A DNA stretch of 64,000 nt from Oopsacas minuta (GCA_024704765.1 JAKMXF010000008.1:50935-114934), one strand, 5' to 3'. Positions 30,899-43,502 are shown, counted from the first letter of the stretch. Notes: generated by a model from the letters alone, not told the origin. A program made the numbers and translations.

Positions 30899-33526
30899 AC
30901 ACTACGTAACACAATTTTTGTTTGGCTTCAATATTTGATGTCCCCTTATGTTTTTTTGGGTCGCTGAATTCAAAAATCGTGTTAGTTTTTCCATATCATC
31001 AATGCTTTTTGACGTATTTACACTTTTTGCTTTTTCCGAACAAGTTGTGTTGTTCATTATATGCAAATTTACCTACAGCTCTTGTAATAGATTTAAACAC
31101 GTAGCGATGTGTTGATAAGTTAATTTGAACCTGAAAATCACTATAAAACAGTACATTGCTGATTACAAGTCCTAAAGAAAACAAAACGCACTCATGTTAG
31201 AGAGTTAAAATACTTCAAAAATGAACTGTTGAACGAGCTTTTCTTTTGTGACCAGAAATGTCTTCCCTTATCAAAAACCACATGTAATCGCCCATCATTG
31301 CACTGTCCCAGCGGCCCTGAAACCGTCTTTCCATTAGCTGAATATCTTGGTAAAATCTCTCGCCATGTTCCTTGCTGAAATCCCTAAATTTTCTTGAAAG
31401 AAGTCAAGATGAGAGCATAGAAAATGAAGTTTCAACGACATGCGATATCCCATCTTTTGGTGGCTTGTGATCAGAGTATTCACTATCTCTTCATAAGTAG
31501 GATCTTTGTTATTTCCTAAAAAGCCATTAACTACATCTCGAAATGCCTGCCATGCTCTTCTTTCTGTTTCGGTCATTTTATCCTCCACGGTTCTTGACTT
31601 TAACATGGTGGTAATTTGGGGGCCAACAAATATTCCTCCCTTTAGTTTATCATCTGATAATTTTGGAAACATTGCACGAATTTCTTGAAAAGATTCTCCT
31701 TCAAAATCCAAAGCTTTAACAAATTGCTCTACTAAACCCAGTTTTATATGAAGAGGTGATAGTAAAACTTTTTCCCGACCTACAAGTGGCTCTTTGATGA
31801 CATTGTACTTTCCTGGCATTAATTCTTTCTTGGCGGCCATTGAATCTTCTTGTAGTGCTCTCCATCAGCTCTGCTGTTCCACAAACAAAGAAAACATGAG
31901 TATTTGGTGTAACCACCCTGCAGTCCCAACAAAAATCCCAACATCTTAAAATCACCACAGAGCTGCCAGTTAAATTCAGCATAGTTTATTTTAAGCAGTA
32001 GTTGCTTGACATTTCATAGTCTTCTTTCATTTGTATTGAATAAGCAAGTGGAATTGACGAATATTTGTTGCCATTATGAAGTAAAACTCCTTTAAGACTT
32101 TTGGTGGAACTGTCAATAAAAAGTCGCCACTGAGAAGGGTCATGTTCAATTCCAACAGCATCAAACAAACCATTCACATCTTTGCAATAGCACAGTTCCT
32201 GTATTACATCAAAGTAAACAGAATAGTACAAGTACCTTTTCCTGTAAGCAGTTATTTTGCAATCATCACGCAGCAAATTCCACTCGCTTAATCTTGACGT
32301 CAATAGCTCTGCTGCAGATTTTGTTAGTTGCAGATCTCGTATTAAGTATCTAATTCTCTCTTAGAAGGATAATGACGATCTGCACTTGTTAATTGGAGAT
32401 ACTCCTCCTCAGCATCCGAAGTTTCACTTGATATCGAGTCTTCACATTCAGTATTAAACTCCAACTAAAATGACAAGACTAAAACATAAGATGCAGATTG
32501 TGGGTCACCCTTACAGCATATAAGCTAGCGTAGCCTTATATTATAAAACATAAAACTACTTACATTTGCTGGTGGTTTTGGAACTGGTAAAGTTTCACTA
32601 TGAGGAACAGGTGCAATGGATGATGGTATACTTGGATAAGTCAGTGCTCTTCTTCCCTTAACCTTGCGGTACTTAGCAATATTTACCATACCAAAGTAAC
32701 AATCATCATGATGGTTTTGTGGCTCTCTCCAAACTCTTGGAATAGCAAATGGTATAACTCTAGCGGAACCCCTCAACCAAGCTTCAAGATTAGATCGACA
32801 GCTGCCACAAATCACATGTGAGGCCCAGGCATTTTCCTGATCCCCAATGGACATCCCAATATACAGTCTATACGCTTCCCAATACTTAGCTTCTTTTGAT
32901 ATTTTATTTGAAACATGTTTGTCACCAACATAATATCCACAAACATAGCAAAATGAGTCAGGTGAATTCTTGCATTGTCTACTAGCCATTGCAATTTCTA
33001 AATTTTGAAAAACACTAACTTAACGTAAGAACAACCAGCAAGTTATTTCTGCCTCTCTGCGAAAGGCAGTTATACTTATGCTTATGCTAGCTGGTGGTAG
33101 CTTATAGTCTTAATATAAGTAAATACTTTCCAAGTGAAGGTATTGGATAGCAAATAAACTATACACAAGAACGAAATTTCTAAGTTTTGCAATCCTACCC
33201 CAGCCTGGAATTCTGATGCTGTTTAAGCTGTGCATTCGCAGACACTTTAAGTGCCTCCCAGAGCTTAAAAAGACAAGAGACAATGAAGGGAGTACAAAAT
33301 GTTTGTTATCTTTATTGTTATGGCACAAAAGATTTTGATTGTGATGTACATTTTTACTGGGTTGGCTAAGTGTGTAACCTGCTGATATAAATAAGCTTCC
33401 TGAAAGTTAACGATCGATGATAGAAAAAAACTAATTGCATTTTCGGAATCAGCGCCTCAAAATTATCCATAAACAATCAAAATATCAAGCCAAACAAAGA
33501 TTTCATAAAAATTTGTTACGTAGTGT
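30899..33526 (-). mobile_element. DNA transposon of unnamed family, 2.6 kb, 4-bp duplication TATT
   Basis: Ends ACACTACGTAACACAATTTT (left) and, inward from the right, ACACTACGTAACAAATTTTT. Similarity continues about 50 bp through TTTGGCTT and ATATTT with one 9-bp gap. TATT flanks both sides (30895-30898 and 33527-33530). Inside is one minus-strand gene of a protein family that I know only as a repeated, uncharacterised animal family. It lies inside the Ginger-like element and is therefore younger than it. Confidence 0.8.
31215..32989 (-). pseudogene. uncharacterised transposon-encoded protein, frame-broken
   Basis: Starts at MASRQCKNSPDSFCYVCGYY (32989) with Cys pairs suggesting an N-terminal zinc finger (CYVCGYY, then HVICGSC). 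Exon 1 ends at 32564 with donor GTAAGT; exon 2 begins at 32464 after TTTTAG. Conserved blocks follow: WNLLRDDCKITAYRKRY, WRLFIDSSTKSLKGVLLHNG, GDFKMLGFLLGLQGGYT, FLCLWNSRADGEHY, LSPLHIKLGLVEQFVKAL, GIFVGPQITTML, LHFLCSHLDFF and EHGERFYQDIQLMERRFQGRW, ending at 31215. Single-base frameshifts lie near 32345, 32000, 31835 and 31385. I recognise these blocks as a widespread repeated family in animals but cannot name a superfamily or assign catalytic residues with confidence. Terminal repeats and the TATT duplication make it the likely transposase. Confidence 0.7.
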
Positions 33527-33917
33527 TATTTATTATGAGTTAATAAATCCAATTATCAAATATCTACCACCTTCTATACAAGTAATATTATTATAAAATA
33601 TTTATATACACTGTCTATTTTTGGCATTTTGGATAATTATGCAGATTGTAAATTTGTAATACGTAGTGGGAACATAATTTACATGTTATCAAACAAATTC
33701 ACTACTTTCTAGAATCCAACTCTAAATTGACTTGTTTATTCAGTTATGTATAAGTATAGCAAGTCTAAAATTGAATTACATTACGTACATTTAGGGGTAT
33801 ATACGCAATGATAGTGCATGGAATTCGAAAAAGTCAAATGACAGAGAAGTAAGATTACTTTAGGGTCAAAATCCTACGACAATAATACATTTTGATGCAG
33901 GTCAAAATCCTACGCAA

Positions 33918-34259
33918 CAGGCCTCATATTGTGGCATTGCCTTCGCAAAAAGATGCAGGACTCATTTTCATAAGTGAGAGAGCCTCGACCTATCACTTTT
34001 GTCCAAGTTTACTTCCCAAATATAATCCAAAAGTAAATCCTATTGGCCTTGGCCCGATTCCATTTATATATTTCTTTGGAAAACATCCCCGAGACTTCAT
34101 CTCTGCATTCTCTATTAACCGAATACTGCCGGAAAAATGTGTCATTTTATGACGTCAAAAGGCTGATGAAACCTCGATTTGGGTCCCGGAATTGGCTAAA
34201 ATAAAGCGGTAAAATAATCGTGTTTCTTTTCGTTACGAATGTAACACTTCCCCAGGATT
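33918..34259. other. no gene recognised
   Basis: Sequence after the Ginger-like right end. An 86-codon ORF (33892-34152) starts inside the terminal repeat and shows no domain; treated as chance. A TGACGTCA lies at 34150-34157. Confidence 0.4.
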
Positions 34260-35440
34260 TTTCCAATTTCACTCAGATTTTCTTGATCACTTTTGATTCA
34301 TCGAAGAATCACTTTTTCTTCCTGTCTTTAAATTAATTTCAATACCAAGATTGTTTGCTACCTCCTTTGCTTCAGACCATATTCTTTCACAATCAATTCT
34401 TAGATTTTGCACGTTGTATATCAGAATTCATATTACTAACTTCACTATCAACTGTAGCATTTCTTGCCTTGATGATACAGTTACAAGTATGAATAGGCGT
34501 TAAAATTTGGATCTGATTGATAACGTTAGGATTCAACGGAAGGACAAGACATATATAATAGCCCCATTCACTTCAGCTCTAGTTTTAGAAGATAAATACA
34601 GCTCCAAAAGTTCTTAAATACCTCTTCAATACCATTTAGGTTAGCTACAACGGCTTCGCACTACTTATTCTCTCTGACCATCTAGTCTCAGATTGACTAT
34701 GTAGGGATTCATTACGACAGTATTTTGGATAATTTTTCATCTTTTTGGACTGGTCTGAAATATAATATATAGATTGAATGCTGTCAAATATAGTAATTGC
34801 TTCTAAACAACACTCTGCGGAATGGGTGCCGCATAGATTCAAAGTGGGACAACCATAAGGTGATAAAATAGCAAACGAATTTACTTTAATTATATAGATT
34901 TGCATACCTTTGTATTTCCCCACCATGTTTGTACCATTATCACATCCCTGTCCTCGGCAGCCTGTTAACTTAATTTAATTTTCTTTCAAAGTAATTAATA
35001 TCAAACTGTATTCCGGATCCGGTTTTTCACTAAAATCTACAAACGTAAGCAATGTCTCTACTAATTCAATTTGATCATAATTTTATATGATATATCGAAT
35101 CATGAAAGCAGTTTGGTCATCATGAGAAGAATCAGGTGTTGGATCAACCATTATTATGGAAGAATATTTGCACTTGTCCTCATTAGTATACGAACAAACT
35201 ATTTTCTATAAATTGAGATGATTTAAATCTTAGTTCATGTTCTCTCCAAGACAAAGAATTATTTTTGTGATTGTGTCTCCTTTCATGCCCTGGAATTTTA
35301 TCACTTAATTCCTCCAATTTAACAGATGAAGGCCTTTCTTTTGAGAAGATAATGCGATGACTTGAAATCTACACCCTTACTAAATAGACATCATGGGAAG
35401 CTAAATTGTAAGTCTATTTTCCTGCTCTATACCAACCAAT
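34260..35440 (-). pseudogene. hAT-like (ZMYM1/DUF4371-type) transposase remnant
   Basis: Minus-strand blocks in order: SLSWREHELRFKSSQF (about 35250), SSIIMVDPTPDSSHDDQTAF (about 35130), RGQGCDNGTNMVGKYKGMQ (about 34925), LSPYGCPTLNLCGTHSAE, SETRWSERISSAKPL (about 34650), and RIWSEAKEVANNLGIEINL (about 34370). The DNG..M.GKYKG block, the Cys/His-containing LNLC..H block and S.TRW are characteristic of the ZMYM1-like hAT proteins. Several stops and frameshifts separate the blocks. No terminal repeats or 8-bp duplication were identified, so it is a fossil, and the N-terminal end is uncertain. Confidence 0.65.
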
Positions 35441-37024
35441 CTCTCTAAGTTATATCTCCATTATGAATTCTATACTTAAAATTGAAATTGGAAATGCTTG
35501 ATTACGACTATCTTCAAGAAACTTATCCAGTAAAGGGATATGACTGTCGAATACACACCTTTCATTAGTTTCATTCGTTAGTGTGGTAAATATTCTAATA
35601 GCGAGTCCACTAACGAGATCAGATATCTTCATTTGCAGAAGGCAGTGATATAATATTTGTTCGCAGTAATGTTTCTGTTGCTCGAATATCATCTTCAAAA
35701 TTCAGTGTTATCATTGGAAATATTGCAACTGCAAGTGACATTGACTTAGAGTCAACAGGTAAATTTTAAAGATTTGAAGAATCTGCGAATTGAGGCTTGA
35801 AAGATGTAATATCTATTTCAAATATCGAGATTGTGACTGTGACTGAGGTTACAGTGGTTTACCGTGTACAATTTCGAGGAAGGCCATAATGTATTTAGAG
35901 AATTAAGTAACAACTCTTGTTTGATCATGTGGAGCTATATCATGTAATTCTGGAATATTCATTACTTCAATAATACAAAAATTCTGTAACTTATGCAGGT
36001 CTGTGTCACATATACGGTTGGTATTTGAGTCTATGGATTATATCCTGTGCCTCTTTCGGATAGCCATTTACTGTAAATTTGATAATGTTTATGAAACTGG
36101 TAGAATAATTTAGTATCATTTGGATTCAACTGAGTATATATGTGCTGTGGATAGAAAGTATACACCAACACCTACTAGGTGGCCTGCTTTGTGAGAAATG
36201 CTTACATTCCTAAAAAATCCTTATTATTGAAAGAAGCCGTATATATGCAATCGCCTACCTCTTCCGCGGGAGATGAGCATCATCTTCCAAAAGCCAACAT
36301 CTTCGGTAATATATAAAACGAATAAAGAAATAATTATCAAATCCTAAATTCAGGAATTAAGTATTTGAATTATACGAATAACATTTGGATATGGTGTATT
36401 AAGGAAATTGGATCATGTACAACTGTAATATAGGTAGAGGAACAAATGAGTAAATTAAAGGAATATAGAAAATAATGAAAAGAAACATATTCTAACCCTT
36501 TCTCATGGAAAGAATTCCATTAGTTGATTAGGTGCTTTACCAGAGCAGTGTTAAAGGCCTGTAAAAAAAAGCCTTCTACTCAACAGTTAATAAATATATT
36601 TTGTCGTAGTTGAATTCACTGAGAATATAGTGAAATAGCGATAACAAAATTCATGAGACATGGCTTAGATGTCCGACAAACAGTGACCTAAAGGAAAATT
36701 GCGTCGAACAGTAGGATATTAGAGATTATTTATCATTTTTTATATGTCATCCTAGATATCGTAACTAAAATGACAAATCTTGTCTATAGAAAATTTTTCC
36801 AGTTTGTATTAGATCTAACTACATCATAGTTTAAAATCCTCTCAGGTTTACATGACTACTTGCTATTTCTGTGTAGAAACTTTGAGAGTAGAATTCGATA
36901 AGGAAACACGTTAATTTTTATATAATCATACCCATGGGCATATTCCATGTGTTTTTATAATAATTAACAGTTAAATAACCATTATACAAGTAAAAGTTAT
37001 TCCTTGAAAACGTTTATGAAATTA

Positions 37025-37112
37025 TGACCCCTAAGTGAGGCGATTATTTAAAGGGGGCGAATATTCAAGGGAGACGATTATTCGAGTGCGGCTACTATTC
37101 AAGGAAATACAG
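37025..37112. repeat. degenerate tandem repeat, about 18-bp unit
   Basis: Repeated unit of the form GGCGAxTATTCAAGGG (GGCGATTATTTAAAGGG, GGCGAATATTCAAGGG, GACGATTATTCGAGTG, GGCTACTATTCAAGG). Possibly the end of a MITE. Confidence 0.55.
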
Positions 37113-38787
37113 CATAAATGTTTCAACTTGAGAAACCTAGAAGTGTGTAGCCATAGCTAAATTGTACCTCACACGATAGAATCGTGAGATTTTGACGAAT
37201 TTTGAAGGTTTCCAGGGTGAGAGCCCTGTTATTTAATCATGAACACGAGTGAAATTTGTAAATTTGCACTATCATGCTAGAATCTCTATAGATGTATCAA
37301 ATAAAATTCCTCATTAACAGAAAAATATTTTCAGATAGGCACTAGTGCTTAAGAATGACCCCTGAAAATAATGGTTGTTCCCAACCCTCTCCACTGTGAA
37401 GGTTTAAATCAAATCCTGATGGATCAAGTCATTTTGAATAACGTATGATAGTTCGTTGAGTTGAATTGTAGCATCAGTTTTATGTCCTATTTGTCCCGCA
37501 ACGCACAATTTTACTAACACGCTCTATACACAATCTGTTCTTCGTTGTGTATTCTTAATACAATATGACGATAAACCGTTAGTAAAATTTCTGAGCAATC
37601 TATCAGATGTTTTATTCACAAAGCAGTATTTTAAGAAAGATAGGACGAAAAAACCTCAGAATTTGATGTACAACCGCTTTGTTCCCAACGAGTCTCTCTG
37701 GAAATGTATAATTAAGCCTTTCAATTAACCTAAAATACCTCCATAATTTGTATATTATCGATTTGAAACAAGAATAACAATTGTTATGATCCTTTTCGGA
37801 AATTTCTCGAAAAAGCTTTTGCTTCATGATTTTATACACTCACTTATGAGTATGTAATCGTCAAATAGGAATTCATATACTATGGAGATTTGATTGGTGA
37901 TGTAGACATGTCTGAAACATATGTAGTCCAGGAGTGTTTGCGATTTTCACACAATCCCATTTATGGTAAATTGGTAATATTGATAATGACTCGTAATTGG
38001 ATATTATTAATACAAGTGTTATATTGTCGGATATGAAGTCGTATAAGAAATATATGCTTTGTTTTGGTTGCCTTATCCATGGACTTCTGAATTGCCCGAC
38101 AGTCAACTCGTGTAAACTCATATTGACCCTATACCAAATTAGTCCAGTGTGGTAAAATTCAAATCTCGAAAGGATTTGTTCTATTGGTATTACCATATAA
38201 TTCTTGAATATGAAGCTACGCAAGGGGATTTCATTGGTCATATTGACATACTTGAAATGTTTGTGATTTATAAAAATTTCCGAGCACGTTCCAGAGTTAT
38301 AATTGCAACCATGAATGCCACATTTTTGCTGATATTCACCAATATCTTGACAATTTTACGTAGGAAAATCATTAGTCGTAGGCGCGACATATAATCGATA
38401 CATAAATTTCGAAAATGATGATAAGAATTTCCATTCTTGTACCAAATCAAGAATATAGATTATTGAATTAATATAAAGACTCAGCTATAAATTTTTAAAA
38501 ATTGCATGTATATAGAAGGTGGTATTTAATTTGTGCTTTGCGGGACAGATAGTCCCATAACTCAGAATTGATAACACATCAACTCTACCAACTAACATAT
38601 GTTATTCAAGAGGACTCACCAGAATCTGACACAAACCTTTACTATGGTGAGAGCTGAGCATAACTACTCATGAAATTTTGTAAGAATATAGAACAATAAC
38701 AAAAAAGGTCAAGCCAACAGACTGGGAGTGCAGCACAGGATTATATGTTTGTGCTATGATTAATCATGCTGATACAGATTCGTAGAT

Positions 38788-38895
38788 GTGAAATTTGAAA
38801 TCTACTTACACGATTACCCCTAACTAGCAGTTGAAACGAAATCTCTAGCATCATTTCAACAATATACAAAAAGGTGTGAAATAATATTAATCATA
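38788..38895 (+). repeat. dispersed direct repeat, copy 1
   Basis: Similar to 39898-40010: shared CCTAACTAGxAGTTGAAAC, then CCTAGTATCAT-like and GTGTGAAAT blocks. Non-coding. Confidence 0.65.
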
Positions 38896-39360
38896 TGAAA
38901 AATTTTGTATATATCTAAGTTGTATAATACGTATTTACGTTATACGTGATCTATTTTAACGAATTATAGGTCTAAGTTAACCTCGAAATATGAGATTTGA
39001 GATTCTTAGACTAGTATAAGTCATATGATGATCAAGTACGAGCGCGAATATTTGCTCGCGCTACGCGGTTAAGAACGCTTCTTGTCCGCACTCGGGGCTA
39101 CGACCCTCGAGTACATAAACGCATAATATTATCTGTAGAAAACATGATACTGCTATAATCTTTAAATCTGCTTACTTTATGCCCTCAAAAGTGAACAACA
39201 TAGGTGTCGTTGCAGGGGGAGGGAGACTGGGCCTATCTCGCACCAGGATTTGTTACCTGAAGTAGGGGTTTTCTTTAAAATGAGTTGATATAGATAAAAT
39301 TATAGTGCTCCGCTCCCCCAAGATTTTCATAAAAATTCTGAAGTTCTACACCTATGGTGA

Positions 39361-39480
39361 ACAAATATTTATGAAATGTTGTTTACAATATCATATTCGG
39401 ACTCAGTATATTCGATTACTCCAGTATAATCGTTGAAAGTATGAATGTACAATGAATTCTAAATTTGTTTACGTTATATA
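39361..39480 (+). repeat. dispersed repeat related to 63105-63200
   Basis: Shares ATCATATT, CTCAGTATA and TCGATTAC blocks in the same order with 63105-63200, about 75% alike by eye. Confidence 0.55.
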
Positions 39481-39897
39481 TATATAAAAACATCAATAAA
39501 TTTACATGTGACTATTCCAAAAGTGTGAAAATCGGATTCAGCATGTTCTTTATATTTAGTGAAGTTTTATTGAATTCAATTTACTTCCTTGTAAATACGA
39601 TAAATAGATAATATTGCGACAATTTCAAAATAGCATATCGGAAATTCTTTCCCTGCCAACTGACAAACAAACAGACAACAATTAAGATTAAATATTAGAG
39701 ACTATATAATTTGGTCAACTATGTTAAGATTTCTTATTAACAATTCGGGAACTACTGTTTTGATGCAAACTATTTATTGCAGAAATAAAGTTTATAGAAA
39801 TTAGGGCCACCAAAAATTGTAGATTGACCGCATAATGTGTTATTAAATATGTATTACACGTAATACATCTTCATAGAAAGAATTATTACACAAGATT

Positions 39898-40010
39898 TGA
39901 AATTGTGAGACTTGAAATTTATTTACTCGACTACACCTAACTAGTAGTTGAAACCAAATCCCTAGTATCATATTCAAGAATATGCAAAATTGTGTGAAAT
40001 ATGATTAAGC
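39898..40010 (+). repeat. dispersed direct repeat, copy 2
   Basis: Partner of 38788-38895, about 1.1 kb away in the same orientation. Confidence 0.65.
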
Positions 40011-40413
40011 TGGGGAAAGGAAAATGGAGAGATCTTAATTATTATGTCTAATCAAAAGGCCTCGCTTACTACTTGGGAAAAACATACGTGAATTAGAAAG
40101 TCAATAGTTCCAACATTTAACTGATATCCAAATGTTTCCAATCCTATAGGGATCTACATATCTTACTCGTCACATGTAATTTCTCTGTTTGACCGGTTGT
40201 TAAAAGAATGTGTGCTAAATTTCCTGCACCACAATTCTATTCATTAACACTCAAAATCAACCATTGACTGGATAACTCTGGATTTCATTCCTCTCCTGGG
40301 TTATTGTCAGACTTGAATATAGACCGATCGAATTATATTGTCTTCATGGTTTCACCTCTTCAGGTAATAGATTGATTGGAGAATCTACTGTAGAAAAATA
40401 GGCATCCTAACTC

Positions 40414-41512
40414 GTGGGTTCGAACCAACCAGTAGCACTTATTTTCCAAAAGGAGGATATTGACACAGTTATAGAATTGAGCAAGTTACTTAACCGTGAA
40501 ATTGTTTCACTTAATGAAAATGGATTTGATCACCTAAATGGCCATGTTAAATTAGAAATCAAAGCTTCAATGTGTGCCGGAAACATCTTAGTAACGATGA
40601 CAGGTAAAGGAGTAGTGCCATGTATTACCTGCAGCAACCCGAAATGATATAAATAGTATTACGAAAGTTGTTTGCATGTTTCCTTTGGATTGATCAATAG
40701 AGGGTATCACAGAAACAATCCGTCAGTTAACCTCTGATTAAAAAGAGCTGATGAGCTACAATACAAAGCAACGCTGTGGGATTACACCTCCAAGTGGCAT
40801 TGATGTATTTCCTGCAGCACCTTTACATCATTATCTAAGGATTTTAGATTGGCCCTTGAACCTCATCTACCGAGTTGCAGCAGGAAAGTCCAAGCGTACT
40901 GAGAATCAAATTGTGCGAGATTATCGAGGTTTGGTATGCAAGCGTATCCATGAGCTTACGAACTTATTATTCGCAAGAACATTTTCGTATCAAAACCGTG
41001 TTTTAGGATCGCTTTATCGTTTCTACCAAATGTTTATAGAGAATCTCTAACAAAGATTCACAGGAATTTCTCTGCATTACTGAGAGTTGCTACTATTAGT
41101 GAAGTGTCGATGTACACACATTTCGTGTAGTAAATCAAGAAACCAACTGACTGATCTCGCCAACCTTTCCCTAGGTATCTATTAGCAATACGCTCCACAA
41201 ATTTTTGGCTCATACCTATCTGTTTATTGAGAGAAATGACATAGTAGGATTGTGTAGTCTTTCTGAAGTAGGTTAGAACAAGGACATAAGTTGAACCGAG
41301 AGTTCTCAACACATTTGAGCAGGAAATCAGATTTTCTAAGTGGGTTAAGTGATGTTGCAATGAAGCTCTACATCTATGGTTGTACAATTCTGGATGAAAA
41401 ATTCAGAAAGATCATCATTTGTTCCACCTCTTGTCAAGTAGGCCATCAAAAGAATTATGTAAAAAACAGGCAAGCAGAAAATGTGACAGATAATATTGTC
41501 AAAATTCCATAG
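40414..41512 (+). pseudogene. Transib transposase remnant, dead copy
   Basis: Plus-strand fragments align in order with the Transib gene at 47-49 kb. 40414-40647 has VTMTGKGVVPCITCSNPK, against SIVSGTGGASCQLCTATQK in the other copy. 40751-40990 has GIDVFPAAPLHHYLRILDW, against TIDVLPASPLHSYTCIIRW. Near 41190 is NTLHKFLAHTYLFIERND, and 41290-41480 has REFSTHLSRKSDFLSGLS, against REHLARKTSFEDNVIDIF. The position aligned with the catalytic Glu (SEACNK in the better copy) is not Glu here, and a stop lies next to it. Frameshifts separate the fragments and the N-terminal half is missing or unrecognisable. No CACAGTG-type ends were found around it. Confidence 0.7.
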
Positions 41513-41890
41513 ATGAATTCTCCTTGTATTAAACAATAATTTATCAATAAGATACTCGTATGTTAGTTATTCTTCAGTTACCATAGTATATTCTTATATT
41601 CAATTATATTCGAATAAAACTAAGTTAAGTGAATACCTAGATTTCTGTATTACTGTATATGGTAATTAAGATTACGTCATTTATTGAAGTTGATATGTTA
41701 AGAATGTTAATTTTCTGGTGAAACTATGTTACTGAGGGTTGGTATCGATTCTTCTTTATAGATTTTCCAAGCGATTATAGCGATGCCTTTAAATCAATTT
41801 GTCCTACAGCTACAATATTCAAGAGGATAGCAACGTAGCGAATAACAGAAATATTTTCAAGTTGTGCTAACTGACGGATGGCAGTAAGTA

Positions 41891-42290
41891 TCACAGTCTG
41901 ATCAAACCTGATCTATTTAGAATGAACTTGAATGTCATCAATCGACTTTTTCTCTCTACATTCGGAACCAATATATCACCGCTTTCCACATTACAGCCTG
42001 AATAAGAAAGATATGATTGGGTGCTCTTAGGTTTAACAGGGATCCATGAAATACTTGCACTCCACCACTCACCATCTAAGTTCTCAATAGATTTCTTACT
42101 CTTTTTTGACATTAGATGATATTTTAGAAATTAGAGAGTATAAAGAATGTCTCTTGCCTTCCTCGGGATTTAGCAAACGCACCACTTCATCTGCTGCTTG
42201 ATTGATATCATAGTCGTGAGCCTTCAATATGATAGCCAAGTCAAGACGTGTTTACGGGCTTTCAGATAATATTGTTGCTTCAGCCATTTT
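41891..42290 (-). other. possible small gene fragment, unassigned
   Basis: Minus-strand sequence from the ATG near 42285 (MAEATILSESP, a stop, then TRLDLAIILKAHDYDINQAADEVVRLL) followed by an ORF at 41891-42112. The HDYDINQAADEVVRLL stretch looks like a UBA/CUE-type helix, but this is pattern reading only. One stop and a frame change make it a pseudogene or chance. I cannot name it. Confidence 0.25.
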
Positions 42291-43061
42291 TAAATTGATA
42301 AGTAGAGGTTCAATAGGTTATCAAGTTAATGAACTTGTACGTTTCCTCGTAATATACAACATATATACAAAATATTATGCGTCATATTGCTGAAATATCA
42401 GCATGTTGTTACATTATATTGTACCATTAGCAAAGTAGATGTGAAAATGGAGTTTGACAAAATTTAATATGTTGTGCAATGAAGCAGCATTTGTACTTTT
42501 AATATAATGTTTATATACTTGACAAGAATTTTACTAATAATTCATGGTGGAAACTAGTAGAAACAAATTTTGTTGCCAACAGGATGGCTTATGGCCGAGA
42601 GAAATTTCTACTAACTTTTCACAGCATAGTACCCGTATTATCTGATTAACCTTTTCGTTCCTGAAGTTCAGTGCAATTCAGCGCACTCACTTTACTTGGA
42701 AAGCTTGAATAATATAGAATACAGCAATGAAGTCCTACATTTGATTGGCCACAAAAATAGAAATACTGAAATATTTCATCTGATACTTTACAAATTGCTC
42801 AATGAATATATCTAGAATCTAACTCATAATTCAAAATGGTATAAATTGAAGGTGAGAATTTGGGCCAATGCACCCTAGCAGCCCACTGTGTAACACAGGA
42901 ATATGTCCACATTCCGTTCATACCTACCACTTTTAAAATAAACTATTCAAAATTTCCTTGCATTTGCTTATTATTCTCATCTTTGCTCCTGGATGTATCC
43001 AGTTATCTGATTACCAATAGTCGTTGATTAAAATTTTGACTACAGAATTCTGACAAATGCC

Positions 43062-43160
43062 TACATCAGTTTGGCAAATGCATATAGCTTGTATAACAAA
43101 TGGATACACCTTGTGACAAATGAATACTATAGAAATTCTGATAAATGCATGTGGCTCAAT
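43062..43160 (+). repeat. degenerate tandem repeat, about 20-24 bp unit
   Basis: Five imperfect units built on xACAAATGxxTAxA (GACAAATGCCTACA, GGCAAATGCATATA, AACAAATGGATACA, GACAAATGAATACT, GATAAATGCATGTG). Confidence 0.45.
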
Positions 43161-43462
43161 AAATTCCAAGAGTTTGGTATATAATCTTTAAGTGCTATTT
43201 GATAAGTTAATCAATATATTATATACTTAGGTCCAAATTGTAAATGTGAGGTTCTAGAATTATCACATAATACAATACAACTATTAACCGATTACTTACT
43301 ATTTGAGACACTGTACCCACAAGTAAGTCCTAATCGAAGACCTTGACAAAATGGTGATTGTTACATATATATATTTGTCACGTGTGTCTATTCGAATAGA
43401 TATATAATTTCCAACAAAAATAACATCTCTGAAAAAATGTTTTGAGAATAAATTCTCATTTA

Positions 43463-43502
43463 TGACGTCATAGATATTTCAACTTCAAAGTTGATGACGT
43501 CA
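43463..43502. promoter_or_regulatory. paired CRE-like TGACGTCA sites in a palindromic arrangement
   Basis: TGACGTCA at 43463-43470 and 43495-43502, separated by 24 bp that contain a smaller inverted pair (CAACTTC / AAGTTG). TGACGTCA is the consensus site of CREB/ATF factors. No gene start is nearby, so it may be part of a repeat rather than a promoter. Confidence 0.3.

Larger units (their letters stand above)
25607..33917 (+). mobile_element. Ginger-like transposon carrying a USP-like protease, with nested insertions
   Basis: Short terminal inverted repeats: TTGCGTAGGATTTTGACC at 25607 and its complement ending at 33917. A second copy of the inner part lies at 33863-33879 as a subterminal repeat. 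ACAG lies next to both ends (25603-25606; 33917-33920 with one shared base). It encloses an integrase gene (25785-30054), a nested transposon (30899-33526) and an 82-bp MITE. Without the nested 2.6-kb element it would be about 5.7 kb. The ends are short, so the outer boundaries are less sure than the gene. Confidence 0.6.
35441..40404. other. gene-poor region with dispersed repeats
   Basis: Nearly 5 kb without a recognisable gene. An 82-codon minus ORF at 35450-35698 might be an upstream part of the hAT-like remnant. Short repeats are listed separately (37025, 38788, 39361, 39898). Other ORFs are under 125 codons and unrecognised. Confidence 0.5.

Noticed and set aside
40414-40426. GGTTCGAACC resembling a tRNA box B
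   Set aside because: Lies in the Transib-like reading frame and has no box A at the right distance.
42880-42895. CCCACTGTG as a possible right end of the second Transib copy
   Set aside because: No partner CACAGTGGG with a matching 5-bp duplication was found upstream.
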